Below, one piece after another: positions 26,601 to 34,517 of a DNA stretch of 64,000 bases. The notes beneath the pieces were generated by a model that worked only from the letters and a program-made list of their open reading frames with translations, did no database searches and was not told where the DNA came from. The DNA is from Nitrospirota bacterium (GTDB lineage: Bacteria > Nitrospirota > Nitrospiria > Nitrospirales > Nitrospiraceae), in assembly GCA_030684575.1 (NCBI GenBank), contig JAUXVD010000004.1, forward strand, positions 1 through 64,000, given 5' to 3'. The translations under genes were made by a program, and so were the position numbers. Position 1 is the first letter of the stretch, and the number at the start of each line of letters is the position of its first letter.

Positions 26601-27004
26601 CAGAGAAGATCCATGGACAGGTCAAAAAACCTGTCCCGTTCTTGATTCGCCTCACGAGACTCTCGTTTGGCATGGGCGGCACGCTCACCTGCCCAGCCCG
26701 CCATCACACCAAGCGCAAGGCTCGCGAGCACGGCCGGCCACCATCTCATCACCACTTCCGACCCGATCGTCCCTGCCAGAGTGAAATTCATAATATTCAA
26801 CACAGTCCCGAGCAGCCCGGCAACGAGGCCGGCACGAGCCCCCAACAGCCATCCTGCCACTGCCACCGGGAGGACGGTGAATACGCCAACAACATCACCC
26901 GCCATCTGATGCAGGGGCGCAAATGCCAGTTCATAGGCCGTCGCCGTTCCGAGAACCACCGTGAGCGGTACCCATCGATGCTGATTCTTCAATCGCTGTG
27001 TCAT
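23675..27004 (-). CDS. NarX-type sensor histidine kinase with six PAS domains
   Basis: This 1109-aa kinase starts with about four membrane helices (residues 12-105: V-V-L-G-T-A-T, V-F-T-V-L-P-V-A-V-A-G-W-L-L-G, and so on), similar to DUF4118/MASE-like sensors. Six PAS/PAC units follow at about 120-235, 245-350, 390-510, 520-635, 640-765 and 775-885, each closed by D-I-T-E-R-K or a close variant. The kinase core is of HisKA_3 type: L-S-Q-D-L-H-D-N-I-V-Q-T-I-Y carries the phospho-His, and D-D-G-I-G-F is the N-box partner. This type pairs with LuxR-class regulators, and the NarL-like gene overlaps its end. The signal is unknown; six PAS units suggest several cytoplasmic inputs. Confidence 0.93.
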   Translation of the reverse strand: MTQRLKNQHRWVPLTVVLGTATAYELAFAPLHQMAGDVVGVFTVLPVAVAGWLLGARAGLVAGLLGTVLNIMNFTLAGTIGSEVVMRWWPAVLASLALGVMAGWAGERAAHAKRESREANQERDRFFDLSMDLLCIAGTDGYFKRLNPAWERALGFSREELCSKPFIEFIHPDDRSRTQEVMEKLSRGEPAINFENRYRCRDGSYRWLTWITPAPEQEPPMLYATARDITERKRIEEALRESEERYRLLTDATFDGIAIHDQGIIIEVNSGLERMFGYGPGELIGKHVLDVVADESREMVIAYMREGVQGPYESVGRRKDGSAFYGEVVIKPYRYQGRDVRLVAGRDITERKQMEQALRRANDELEQRVAQRTQELLVANDALCLARAWQRDLIEAIPGIVWECDARTWRVSFVNHQAELVLGYPVQQWLDEPDFWQTHLHPDDRDWVTEYCLASVRDTRKFSFEYRMIAADGRIVWLQDIVTVEIDEQGPAILRGIMSDITERKQAETALRESEARFRSLFEEVPIAYQSLDIEGCYLDVNQGLCALLGYAPDELLGKRFDDFWPPDARECFPGGFSNFKRSGGVTNHLRLKRKDGKEIAVILGGRVQRDPMGNFLRTHCILTDITDQKRIEEDLRRSEVFIDSVLENLPNMIFVKDAESLRFVRFNRAGEELLGYGRDELLGRSDYDFFPKEEADFFTLKDRDVLRSGRLLDISEEPIQTKENGVRLLHTKKIPIYSADGTPQYLLGISEDITARKQAEEERKKQELLVTLMLSTGPGCIKRIAADGTLRQMNPAGLKCIDADSEEAALGLSVFNLIVPEHLAAFMEMHRDVINGGTRVLQFEILSLRGTRRWMETHAVPFQNPVSGQTEHLAVSHDITERKQAEDALRTSEEQLRKVLEEREQLSQDLHDNIVQTIYAIGMSLEECRHLFQEDYQVADKQLEHAVVSLNKVIADVRMYIVWDKHEAVSGQQFCAKLAELAATMEHVQGIRFSLHLAVDAARRLTPLQAFHILHIVQEAMSNSLRHSQSRSGLVSLQMEDGRIRLEVSDDGIGFNLEEASGQGHGLQNMTARAHKLGANFQIISRPGSGAQILVELPLEDQHAGASS

Positions 27005-27570
27005 GGGTGGGAGATCATGCCTCGCGATCGACCAGTGACCACTTGAAAGAAGGCGCGTATCTCAAGGGAGGGGCAAGGACTGACGGGCGACGTGGAGGAA
27101 CTGTTCCCATAGCGGCTGAGATCCTTCTCCTGCCCAGGCCTGGAACATTGCAGGTTGCAAGCCACTGAATGATTGGTGGAAGTACGTGAATACGGGTATT
27201 TTGTCAAGGCGCCACCATTCTCTGTACATGCCCGGCAGCCCTCATCCTTCGGCATCATGCCAACGTGAAGACATGGAGAGATGTTAATAATTCGGTGGGG
27301 GGATATTAAGAATTCGATAAAAGACGAAGAAAGGTCGGCGAGCAACCAGAGCCCCATCCTCATCACGCAATACCAACCAGACACTTCTCCCTACGAAAAA
27401 TGCAAAAAGATAGATCCGAACCCTCAGATCGCTATTCTGTCACTAGATCAACAGATTGAGGAGCCACCAGAGGGCGCAATCTGCTTCTCAAGGCATGGAA
27501 TTGACCTTTCCCCCCGGATAACTAGACCATTGGCTTGGAAGTACTGAGATGGGCCCCACAGGAGGGGATC
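27005..27570. other. Intergenic, no gene seen
   Basis: About 570 bp, more AT-rich than average around 27290-27530. It separates the kinase from the IS3 remnant. No supported feature. Confidence 0.4.
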
Positions 27571-28240
27571 ATGACACGGAAACGGCACACATAGGATCAG
27601 ATCATCGCAATACTCAAGGATACCCTAGCGGGCATTGGGATCCAGGAGCTCTGCTGCAAGTCCCGCATCTCGGGTGCTACCTTTTATAAGTGGCGGACCA
27701 GTATGCAGGGATTGAAGTCAGCAACGTGAAGAAGCTCCGCCAACTAGAAGACGAAAACCGGCAGTTGAAGCAGATGGTGGCGGAACAAGCGTTAGACATT
27801 CAGGCGCTGAAGGCGCTCACCGCAAAAAGTTGGTAGCGCGCAAGGCGAAGTGAGCAGCGGCCCAGTGGGTGGCCGAGCGCTTTGGGCTGAGTGAGCGGCA
27901 GGTGTGCCGCTTAGTGACACTGAATCGGAACACGCTCCGGTACCGAAGTCTGCGCCAGGAGGATGCGGCCCTGCGGATGCGAATCCGAGAGATTGCTGAG
28001 AGGAAGCGACGCTGGGGATGCCCGCGCATCCATGTGCGGTTGCGTCGAGAGAGCTGGTCCGTGAATCATAAGAAAGTCTCGCGGCCCTATTATCGCGACA
28101 AAGGGCTGGCGTTACGGCGACGCAGACGGAAAAAGGCGGCGGTTCCACGGGTCGCCTTGCCGAAACCAACGCAATCAGAACGCTGTTATGCCATGGACTT
28201 TGTCCATGAACGGCCTGTCACGGGCCGACGGTTCAGTGGT
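27571..28240 (+). pseudogene. Decayed IS3-family element (IS407-like orfA/orfB remnants)
   Basis: OrfA homology starts at ATG 27571 and is broken by TAG after seven codons and by a one-base shift at about 27700. It still shows Q-I-I-A-I-L-K, A-T-F-Y-K-W-R and L-E-D-E-N-R-Q-L-K-Q-M-V-A. OrfB homology begins at about 27838 with a TGA near its start, continues A-A-Q-W-V-A-E-R-F-G-L-S-E-R-Q-V-C-R, R-R-W-G-C-P-R-I-H-V and Y-A-M-D-F-V (first catalytic Asp), then breaks at G-R-R-F. The rest of the DDE domain is gone. It is unrelated in sequence to the complete IS3 element at the left end. Confidence 0.88.
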
Positions 28241-28687
28241 GTAACAAACGTGGGGAAGGTCACGTTGTGCTAATTTGTGCTAAAACACAGCCGAAAAGAC
28301 CGGGACCGATCGAACAGACTCGACGAGATCGATGTCTCGTAACGCCTTGTCTGCCAATAGAAAAACGGGAAACCAGAGTCAAAACAGGGAGTTAATAATT
28401 GCTACCTAATCAGCCTCATAAGCCGCGGGTCTCCCGTTCAATCCGGGACACCGCCACCACACGCGCACTGCGTGCGCAAATGCCCCCACATTCAGTCATC
28501 GCCTCAAGACAGCTGACCAGCACTCCTATTCTCTCCAGTCTCCTCCAACGGCCTGCAGCAGCAGAGAAGCACTCCAGCCGCGTTCACAGAGTTAAACCGT
28601 TGCATGGTCATTTCATCCACACAAGTAATGCGTCGATGAGCAACCACCCCACAGTCGGAGCAAGTGCCAGCGATGAACGCGTCTCTG
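28241..28687. other. Intergenic, no gene seen
   Basis: About 450 bp downstream of the IS remnant. Translations show no domain-like pattern. Confidence 0.35.
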
Positions 28688-28936
28688 CTACGCTCTTGGG
28701 TCAACATGAGACACCATCTTCGTGTTCGGGCGGTAACGACGATTGCAGACGTCCGACATGAACTCCTGCCCTCCTTTGAGATGAACAAGATTTCTCCACA
28801 ACCGAACTGTAAATGGTTTTGCCTTGGCCCGACAAAGTTCCCCTTGCATCTCACGTAACTGGTCATTCAGAGAGTCTACCGTGCGCTCCAGATCAACAAG
28901 CCGATCTGCCCCGAATAGTCTTCCTGCTGTGCTCAT
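28688..28936 (-). CDS. Small protein of unknown function behind the S24 repressor
   Basis: An 82-aa frame beginning M-S-T-A-G-R-L-F-G with a heptad-rich stretch (D-L-E-R-T-V-D-S-L-N-D-Q-L-R-E-M-Q) likely to be coiled coil. GGAGGG lies four to five bases before tandem ATGs. It starts 19 bases after the repressor stop and reads the same way, so it may be co-transcribed and controlled by that repressor. The second half is Arg-rich and less convincing, and may be read in the wrong frame. Family not recognised. Confidence 0.4.
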   Translation of the reverse strand: MSTAGRLFGADRLVDLERTVDSLNDQLREMQGELCRAKAKPFTVRLWRNLVHLKGGQEFMSDVCNRRYRPNTKMVSHVDPRA

Positions 28937-28955
28937 CATGCCCTCCATGTTTTGA

Positions 28956-29501
28956 TTACACCGCACAGTGCCGAATCACGCCGATGAGAATGCCCTCGAT
29001 ATGAAACGTATCTGACGCTCGTACGATAATCGGCTGCATCGTCGCATTTGCAGGATGCAGCTCAATGTGTGAGTCCTTCTTGAAGTAGGTCTTGATCGTC
29101 GCCTCATGATTCACCAACGCCACGACGATTTGCCCGTTCTGCGCCATCGCCTGTTTTCTCACCACGACCAGATCGCCAGGGAGGATCCCGTCATCCTTCA
29201 TCGACTCCCCTTTGACACGGAGTGCAAACGTATCTCCTCCCCGTAACATACTGGGTGGGACATCGATGAGTTCGGACTGGGGGACCGGCTCAATCGGCGC
29301 GCCAGCCGCCACCATCCCTGCCATGGGAATTTCAGACGACCGCCCCAACCGCTCCAATGCGACTTGGACCATTCCAGGAATACGACGCATACCAGATTCG
29401 TAGCGTGCAACCGACACACGTGTCGTCAGCAACGCATCGGCAAGTTGCTGTTGGGTCAGACCAAGCTGTTCTCGAACTCGTTTTAGGTCAATCGGCTTCA
29501 T
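28956..29501 (-). CDS. LexA/CI-like S24 peptidase repressor
   Basis: A 181-aa repressor. The N-terminal HTH (about residues 5-38: L-G-L-T-Q-Q-Q-L-A-D-A-L then T-R-V-S-V-A-R-Y-E-S-G) is of XRE type. The C-terminal S24 domain has an Ala66-Gly67 cleavage site (M-V-A-A-G-A-P), Ser100 in K-G-E-S-M-K-D-D-G-I, and Lys137 in A-T-I-K-T-Y, the self-cleavage dyad. It should be inactivated by RecA during DNA damage. ATG 29501 starts directly at the HTH; a frame nine codons longer would run through the operator. A perfect palindrome abuts the start, implying autoregulation. Confidence 0.9.
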   Translation of the reverse strand: MKPIDLKRVREQLGLTQQQLADALLTTRVSVARYESGMRRIPGMVQVALERLGRSSEIPMAGMVAAGAPIEPVPQSELIDVPPSMLRGGDTFALRVKGESMKDDGILPGDLVVVRKQAMAQNGQIVVALVNHEATIKTYFKKDSHIELHPANATMQPIIVRASDTFHIEGILIGVIRHCAV

Positions 29502-29502
29502 G

Positions 29503-29521
29503 GTGTAACCAATGGTTACAC
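29503..29521 (-). promoter_or_regulatory. Palindromic operator of the S24 repressor
   Basis: GTGTAACCAATGGTTACAC is a perfect 9-1-9 inverted repeat ending one base before the repressor ATG. Its position over the likely -10 and transcription start makes it a candidate autoregulatory operator. Confidence 0.75.
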
Positions 29522-29541
29522 ATAACATCGATAGCTGTCAA
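29513..29541 (-). promoter_or_regulatory. Promoter of the S24 repressor, probably leaderless
   Basis: On the minus strand TTGACA (29541-29536) is followed after 17 bases by TAACCA (29518-29513), so transcription should start at about 29505, only a few bases before ATG 29501. No Shine-Dalgarno sequence precedes the ATG, which fits a leaderless mRNA. The operator overlaps the -10. Confidence 0.5.
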
Positions 29542-29717
29542 GGCTCCTTACAGGACTCCTAATCACGATGCTGAAAACACAGGCCTGGAGAGTATCTGTG
29601 CATAAGTGAGGCACGAACAGCGCTCCCACGGCAGAAGTTCATAGTATGACGTTCGAAACAGCTGTCATTATCTAGGATTTGTTGTTTTTATTATATTTTT
29701 CGCGAGATACCCCCTAT

Positions 29718-29847
29718 ATGTTGTGGTGGCCATAATAATTGAACCAATGCCTATTTTTTAGGCAAAGACGTGTCGAGAGTAGAGAAATGCGCAGTATTTG
29801 GCAGGCAGAGAGATCTTATGAACAGACTTATCCACAGAAGCTGGGGA
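29718..29847 (+). repeat. Hairpin plus DnaA-box element, copy A (130 bp)
   Basis: Conserved parts in order: ATGTTGTGG, then AATGCC with the hairpin TGCCTA-TTTTT-TAGGCA (29748-29764), then about 62 variable bases, then TTATCCACAGAAG and TGGGGA. TTATCCACA at 29828-29836 is a perfect DnaA box. A 128-bp copy with the same order and spacing lies at 40461-40588. Both lie in long intergenic regions. Function unknown. Confidence 0.6.
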
Positions 29848-30444
29848 GAGGATTTGGTGAATATTTTGCTTGACCTTTGTCTGCAAATTTATCACTTACA
29901 CCCCAAGATGCGTCTCTCACCCGTCGCAGGATGAGACTGGAGACAGGCGAAAAATGAGAGAGAGGGGTTCCCACCTGAACAAACAGACTTTGTTCACCAG
30001 AGTCTTCCGATGGTCACATAGGAGAGGATGACGGCTTGATGTTGATGCCGTGCGAATAACTGGGCGAGAGTGGGACTAACATCCGTCGTGCTGGGCGCTA
30101 CGCGAACTACCCATCGAGGGTCGTGCAAAGATACGACAACGCCCTCTTCCATTTACAGGAGGAGAGAGCAAACCATAGCCCTCCTTCCTCTAGCAAAAGA
30201 CCATCGCCGGTTTCTTCGGAGTCTGCAAAATATGTCCACTCGCACAGAGCATTCGCCAACAGGCATTCGCAACGCTCAATGACCAGAAGAATGCACCAGG
30301 GCCGGTCGCAACGAAGGCCACTTAACTGCGCGAGACCGCCACTGACTGGGTGGCCGTCATTGACTCACTGATCGCCGACTATCAATGCCGCTAACACCTG
30401 CCTCTTCTTCCCACTCTGATCTCAGTACTGAGCACGTCCACGAA
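29848..30444. other. Intergenic, no gene seen
   Basis: About 600 bp after the DnaA-box element. Short frames have no support. Confidence 0.4.
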
Positions 30445-30888
30445 CTAGTCTTCTTCCGGGTTAATGATATGCAGGCCAGCAGAACGACAGGCCGTCAACA
30501 ATTGCTGATCGGCACTGACGACAGTCAATCGTAACGGCTTGAGTTCCAACGCCAGCGCCAAATGCAAGATCTGTGGTGAGCGGAGGGCCGGATACTCCAA
30601 CGCAAGCTCTTTCGTCGACAAATACGTCTGCATCGTCGGGGCGATGAACTGAAAGAGGCCCTCCTGAGACTCTTTTTCGAACTTATGAATCACCGAATAA
30701 CAATCGTCACGGGTGATGTCGCCGTGGTGGGCTCGATTCGAGAATGCCGTATAAAAATCGGTGACGGACCACGTTGGCACAATCGCGACCATGCCCCGCT
30801 TCACCATCAGCTTGCCAATGATACGCGTGCCGCGCTCCATGCTGTACCGTTTCACCAAAGCCGTTGAGTCGAAATAGTAATACGGCAT
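30445..30888 (-). CDS. PIN-domain toxin (VapC-like)
   Basis: A 147-aa PIN-fold protein: Y-Y-F-D7-S-T-A-L-V-K-R-Y at the start carries the first metal Asp, and V-S-A-D-Q-Q-L-L-T-A-C-R-S-A-G-L near the end (about residues 124-139) the last one. The middle acidic position, normally A-D in 'L-R-A-A-D-A-I-H-L-A', is P-Q here (L-R-S-P-Q-I-L-H-L-A), so one ligand may be missing. PIN toxins are Mg-dependent ribonucleases that cut tRNA or rRNA. The start lies four bases after the stop of the small upstream gene, the usual antitoxin-toxin order. Confidence 0.83.
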   Translation of the reverse strand: MPYYYFDSTALVKRYSMERGTRIIGKLMVKRGMVAIVPTWSVTDFYTAFSNRAHHGDITRDDCYSVIHKFEKESQEGLFQFIAPTMQTYLSTKELALEYPALRSPQILHLALALELKPLRLTVVSADQQLLTACRSAGLHIINPEED

Positions 30889-30892
30889 GCGA

Positions 30893-31171
30893 TCAGATCC
30901 TCCCCTTCAGAATGATGGCCGCCAAGGGGCCCGGCATTTTCGAGAGCCGATCTTGGATTTCATCAAGCGGTAACTCGTCATAGCCCTCTTTCCGAAACTT
31001 GTCGGCCAGATTTCCCTGGTTGAACGACGCGGTGTCGTTCTTAAGGCGATCGCCAAGCCGGCGCTTCGCCAAACGGCTGGGGACTCGTTGATGTGTAACC
31101 GTCAACCCGCGGCCACGGCTCCGTGGTGCACGAGTGGTTGCCTGTCCTGTTCCTGATTTCGCTTTGGCCAT
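30893..31171 (-). CDS. Putative antitoxin of the PIN-toxin pair
   Basis: A 92-aa basic protein with an Arg/Lys-rich N-terminus (R-S-R-G-R-G, R-L-A-K-R-R-L-G-D-R) and an acidic-helical C-terminus (Y-D-E-L-P-L-D-E-I-Q-D-R-L-S-K-M-P). The layout suits nucleic-acid binding in front and toxin binding behind, although I do not recognise the family. It is immediately upstream of the PIN gene with only four bases between, which is the main reason for the call. AGAGGGAGGG lies upstream of the ATG. Confidence 0.6.
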   Translation of the reverse strand: MAKAKSGTGQATTRAPRSRGRGLTVTHQRVPSRLAKRRLGDRLKNDTASFNQGNLADKFRKEGYDELPLDEIQDRLSKMPGPLAAIILKGRI

Positions 31172-31189
31172 ACCCTCCCTCTCTCTGAA

Positions 31190-32353
31190 TTAGTGGGGTG
31201 CTACCGCCGGCATAGAGACCTGCCCATCCCGCGGACATCCCGCAAGCTGGCTTGATAATGCCGGTAATTCCGCCTCTCCATACACATGTGCCGCAATGGC
31301 CTTCGCCACATCGTCGGAAAACTCATGCTGCATGACACGCACAACTTTGGCTGTCGCCTCACGCTCAGACAAATGGCCTTCCTTCCCGCCCCTCGATAAG
31401 GCGCCGACCACTCGCTGGTTGGCGACATCCACGACTTCGAAGTCGCTGCACCAACGCACGAACTTGAACTGCGGATTACGCACGTCGATGGGCCATACCC
31501 GTACCATGCCCCGCACCAACAACTCCGGAAATGATCCGTTGGTCTCGCCACCGGTCGATCGATCTCCACCCCCTGGACGACTCGTGACCTGCAACCCTTC
31601 CTTCAACAGACCCTCCGTCAAGGCACGCTGAACCGGTTCAGCCTGGTCGCCGGTTACCGCCACTGCGATCACAAGATTCGTCGCAAGGAATTGTTCGAGC
31701 TCACGCGTGAGCTCACTCACGTGGTAGGCCGCAGCAGTCCCCTGTCCACTCGGGCGAATCACACGAAGATTGGCATTATAGGTCTCACGGAGCACAAGGT
31801 TTCTGACAGCTCGTCTTAATGCCCTGGCTTTGGTCAACTTATCAGAGGGGCGGCGAGCCTCACCGACATCCTCTCCAATCGATCGGTCCAGCTCGGTAAT
31901 CTTCTCCGTGAACGAGGACTCTGCCTGTGACCGCTGCATCCCCGCTAAAGCAAAGTGGAGGCCGCTGTGCAGATCCACCCACCGATCAACGACCTTGACG
32001 TTCTCCAATACTTTGTCGGTCGAGACACTCGTCAGATTGTCGAGGGTCAGACGCCGTTCTGCGTTGCTGTGCCCCCGCTGTTCAATCAGCAGATAGGACT
32101 CCCAATCTTTGGCTTGCGCACTCACCTCGGCTTTAAAAATCCTGGCCACTGCCGCATAGGCGCGATCTTCAGCTACCGCGCGACTTTCTGCCTGTCCCAC
32201 CCCAAGGAGATATTGTCCGGACGGATAGGCCGCACTCACCCCGTCAATCCAGTCCGGTTTCGCCTGCCCTCCAAACCAGGAACAGCCAGAGAGAGCACAC
32301 AACGCAATCAGTGCCATCCCGATCCGGCTCACGAATGACGATCCGTCCCTCAT
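31190..32353 (-). CDS. LPP20-family lipoprotein
   Basis: A 387-aa lipoprotein: signal peptide with lipobox L-S-G-C (Cys24), then P-D-W-I-D-G and Y-L-L-G-V-G-Q-A-E-S-R-A-V-A-E-D-R-A-Y-A-A-V-A-R, the typical LPP20/DUF start in which a Trp-Ile-x-G segment is followed by an alternating helix. A further region (about 210-360) resembles the curli/CsgG-like nucleotide-binding fold of envelope assembly lipoproteins, but no motif is certain. Its ATG overlaps the stop of the COG3014-like gene by four bases (ATGA), so both are made together and probably work together in the periplasm. Confidence 0.82.
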   Translation of the reverse strand: MRDGSSFVSRIGMALIALCALSGCSWFGGQAKPDWIDGVSAAYPSGQYLLGVGQAESRAVAEDRAYAAVARIFKAEVSAQAKDWESYLLIEQRGHSNAERRLTLDNLTSVSTDKVLENVKVVDRWVDLHSGLHFALAGMQRSQAESSFTEKITELDRSIGEDVGEARRPSDKLTKARALRRAVRNLVLRETYNANLRVIRPSGQGTAAAYHVSELTRELEQFLATNLVIAVAVTGDQAEPVQRALTEGLLKEGLQVTSRPGGGDRSTGGETNGSFPELLVRGMVRVWPIDVRNPQFKFVRWCSDFEVVDVANQRVVGALSRGGKEGHLSEREATAKVVRVMQHEFSDDVAKAIAAHVYGEAELPALSSQLAGCPRDGQVSMPAVAPH

Positions 32354-33840
32354 GGCATCACTCGTTGGATCACGACTGCCGTCTCGCCAGGCCCGAGAGA
32401 GAGGGTCCGCATGGTTTCAGGCTTCAACGGGTCAAGAGGACCACCGGCTGAATGCTGGACCTGGTAGCGACCAGCGGGAACCCAGACCCGCGCAAGATGG
32501 ATTTCATCGGGCAACGTCTGCCAGCTGCGCTTGTCTGCTTCTTCGGATGTCACGGCCAGTCCTTTCGTCAATAGTCCGACGAGTAGACCCACCCATGGTG
32601 CCGCATCCTTCCCTGCCGCCTGCTGCGCCCCTCTCGTCGCTCCCTCTGCCAGGGCGAACTTCGTACCAGCACGGGCAAGAGCCTTGACGATAATGCCAGC
32701 CATTCGTTCCGACAGCGCTTTATCTGCTTGTGCCGTCACGTTATGTGCCAACTCCATGGTTACCGTCACCCGCGAACCATTGTCAGAAATCAGATTGACG
32801 GTATCAACCCTCACGTGCGTCTTCTGTGGAACGAGACGTGGCAAAGCCACACGAACGACGCGGCCATTCAGTCCATACAAAACCGTGTCCACTCCTCGAT
32901 TGGATTGCCGATTCGACTGCGAAATTCCGCGATTCAACAGCACCAATTGGAGAGCATCGAGACTGATCGGCAGATCAAGAAACTGATCCTCCTTGTGTGG
33001 CGCGCGGCCATTATAGCTGATCACAACCACTTGAGCGAGTTGTTGCAGCGCCTGACTGCGCTCCCATCTCGTCTCGGGAAACGCCTGCTGGTACTCGGCC
33101 AACTCTTGCGTGAAGTGCATCGCCTCGGCCGTTCGGAGCAGATCGGCCCGCAGTTGAGAGGGAACGGCTGTATGGGACCATGCGCGAGTCGCCTCAAGAG
33201 TCTCGTATGCCTTCCGATAGGCAATAAACGCATTATTCACATCCCCGGTGCTCTCATACAGAATGCCGGTCAAATAGCGGGCGAAACCGTCATCCCGATA
33301 GGCAGTCTTCTCCTTGGTCCGATCCGACAGGACGTTGAGCCGATGATCGATACGCCGGGCCTCGACCAGCGCATCCTGCCACTGACCCATCGTCGCATAA
33401 TTGAGGGCCTTCAAGACATTGATGAGCACCTGTTCATAGGGATCACCCTCATAGGGTAGCGCCGTATCGTTCGTCATGAACGCGAGCGTTTCCGTTCTGA
33501 TCCTCCTCGTGTAGAGGCGATCAACCTCATCCTCTGCCTGTTCGAGCACCGCGTTGCTCTGCTGGTATTCGCCGGCGAGTTGAAGCGTCATGCCTCGGTC
33601 CATACCGTAGAGCACTCGACTTTTTGAGCCATAATCCTTCTCAGCTGCAGCGACAATGGCATCGGCGCCCTTGGGGTCGTGGGCGCGAAGACTGGCTTCA
33701 ATATGGAGATAGCGATTGACCGAGGGGCCACATCCGGCCAGCAGCGACAAGGCCACGAAGGCCGATAGAAACTGGGTGAAAATAAAAAAGCCCCACCGTG
33801 CCTGAATAAGGGCGGTGGGGCATGAGGCGAGACAGCTCAA
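32350..33840 (-). CDS. COG3014-like tetratricopeptide lipoprotein
   Basis: A protein of up to 496 aa. A hydrophobic stretch ending L-L-A-G-C-G is a lipobox. Helical TPR-like repeats follow (about 60-270: A-L-N-Y-A-T-M-G-Q-W-Q-D-A-L-V-E-A-R-R, Y-L-T-G-I-L-Y-E-S-T-G-D), then a beta-rich C-terminal part (V-V-V-I-S-Y-N-G-R-A-P-x-K) as in COG3014 envelope proteins. The start is unclear: no ATG is in frame before the lipobox. TTG at 33840 would place a terminator hairpin inside the coding region. ATT at 33783 has a GGTGGGG-like site but gives a signal peptide without a basic residue. It overlaps the LPP20 gene. Confidence 0.78.
   Translation of the reverse strand: MSCLASCPTALIQARWGFFIFTQFLSAFVALSLLAGCGPSVNRYLHIEASLRAHDPKGADAIVAAAEKDYGSKSRVLYGMDRGMTLQLAGEYQQSNAVLEQAEDEVDRLYTRRIRTETLAFMTNDTALPYEGDPYEQVLINVLKALNYATMGQWQDALVEARRIDHRLNVLSDRTKEKTAYRDDGFARYLTGILYESTGDVNNAFIAYRKAYETLEATRAWSHTAVPSQLRADLLRTAEAMHFTQELAEYQQAFPETRWERSQALQQLAQVVVISYNGRAPHKEDQFLDLPISLDALQLVLLNRGISQSNRQSNRGVDTVLYGLNGRVVRVALPRLVPQKTHVRVDTVNLISDNGSRVTVTMELAHNVTAQADKALSERMAGIIVKALARAGTKFALAEGATRGAQQAAGKDAAPWVGLLVGLLTKGLAVTSEEADKRSWQTLPDEIHLARVWVPAGRYQVQHSAGGPLDPLKPETMRTLSLGPGETAVVIQRVMP
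33781..33821 (-). terminator. Rho-independent terminator behind lpoB
   Basis: On the minus strand GCCCCACCG (33821-33813) pairs perfectly with CGGTGGGGC (33798-33790), followed by TTTTTTATTTT. It ends the transcript of lpoB and the upstream lipoprotein gene. It also overlaps the 5' end of the next gene, so read-through here would set that gene's expression. Confidence 0.85.
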
Positions 33841-33855
33841 CGGAGGTTGTGGAAC

Positions 33856-34467
33856 CTAAAAAATGGAACGTTTCTTTTCGACAACTTTCTTGATCTTCTT
33901 CTGGCCGTACCAGACCTTGGCATTACTCTCCAGATCCACCATCTGGAGATCGACCTGGTAGAATACTGCCTTCGTCCCATCGGCCTCGTCGAGAATCGTG
34001 GCAATGCTGCCCTTCATCATGTAATCGGCGCCGATCTCTTTTCCCGGCGCTTTCTGCGTATCCTCGCGCGCATACATCGCCTGCTCTTTGCGCTCGGTGC
34101 GCAGCTCGTCGCGATCACCCTTTCCAGCCACGAACGTCACTTTTTGAGAATTCGTGAGCTCACGTTCAAGATCGGTGACAAACGTGTTGACGTTGATATG
34201 TTCGTGACTGCTGTTCTGAATGGCCCCGACGACCACGACCGGCTGACGATGCTTCGAACTGGAAAAATTATTGAGCCAGGGATACTCCAACGCCTCTTTG
34301 ACCATGGATTCCGCGACAATCCTGGAATCGGTATCGTTCCACCGCCCGCTCAGATCCGTGACGACCCCGGAATCGACCCTGGTAATTTTCGTTTCCTGCG
34401 CACAACCGGCCAACACCAGCACCGCCAGCGCCATCACCCCGATTCGTCCACGATCCATCACGCTCAC
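33856..34467 (-). CDS. lpoB: LpoB-type penicillin-binding-protein activator lipoprotein
   Basis: A 203-aa lipoprotein with lipobox V-L-A-G-C (about residue 21) and the LpoB core: S-G-R-W-N-D-T-D-S-R-I-V-A-E-S-M near the start, P-V-V-V-V-G-A-I-Q-N-S-S-H-E-H-I-N, then F-V-T-D-L-E-R-E-L-T-N-S and A-D-Y-M-M-K-G-S-I-A-T. In enterobacteria LpoB activates PBP1b from the outer membrane. GTG 34467 is chosen because GAGGAGG lies six bases upstream; ATG 34458 is too far. A terminator follows, and another small LPP20-like gene precedes it. Confidence 0.87.
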   Translation of the reverse strand: MSVMDRGRIGVMALAVLVLAGCAQETKITRVDSGVVTDLSGRWNDTDSRIVAESMVKEALEYPWLNNFSSSKHRQPVVVVGAIQNSSHEHINVNTFVTDLERELTNSQKVTFVAGKGDRDELRTERKEQAMYAREDTQKAPGKEIGADYMMKGSIATILDEADGTKAVFYQVDLQMVDLESNAKVWYGQKKIKKVVEKKRSIF

Positions 34468-34517
34468 GCGATACCTCCTCGCACATACAGCCATTGGCAA
34501 TCGATGAGTCAGCGCCC

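Noticed and set aside
27001-27384. 127-codon frame upstream of the six-PAS kinase
   Set aside because: No ribosome binding site, erratic composition, and it overlaps the kinase start region.
28504-28866. 120-codon Cys-containing frame overlapping the small gene behind the S24 repressor
   Set aside because: No start signal and only one CxxC; it overlaps the better-supported coiled-coil frame.
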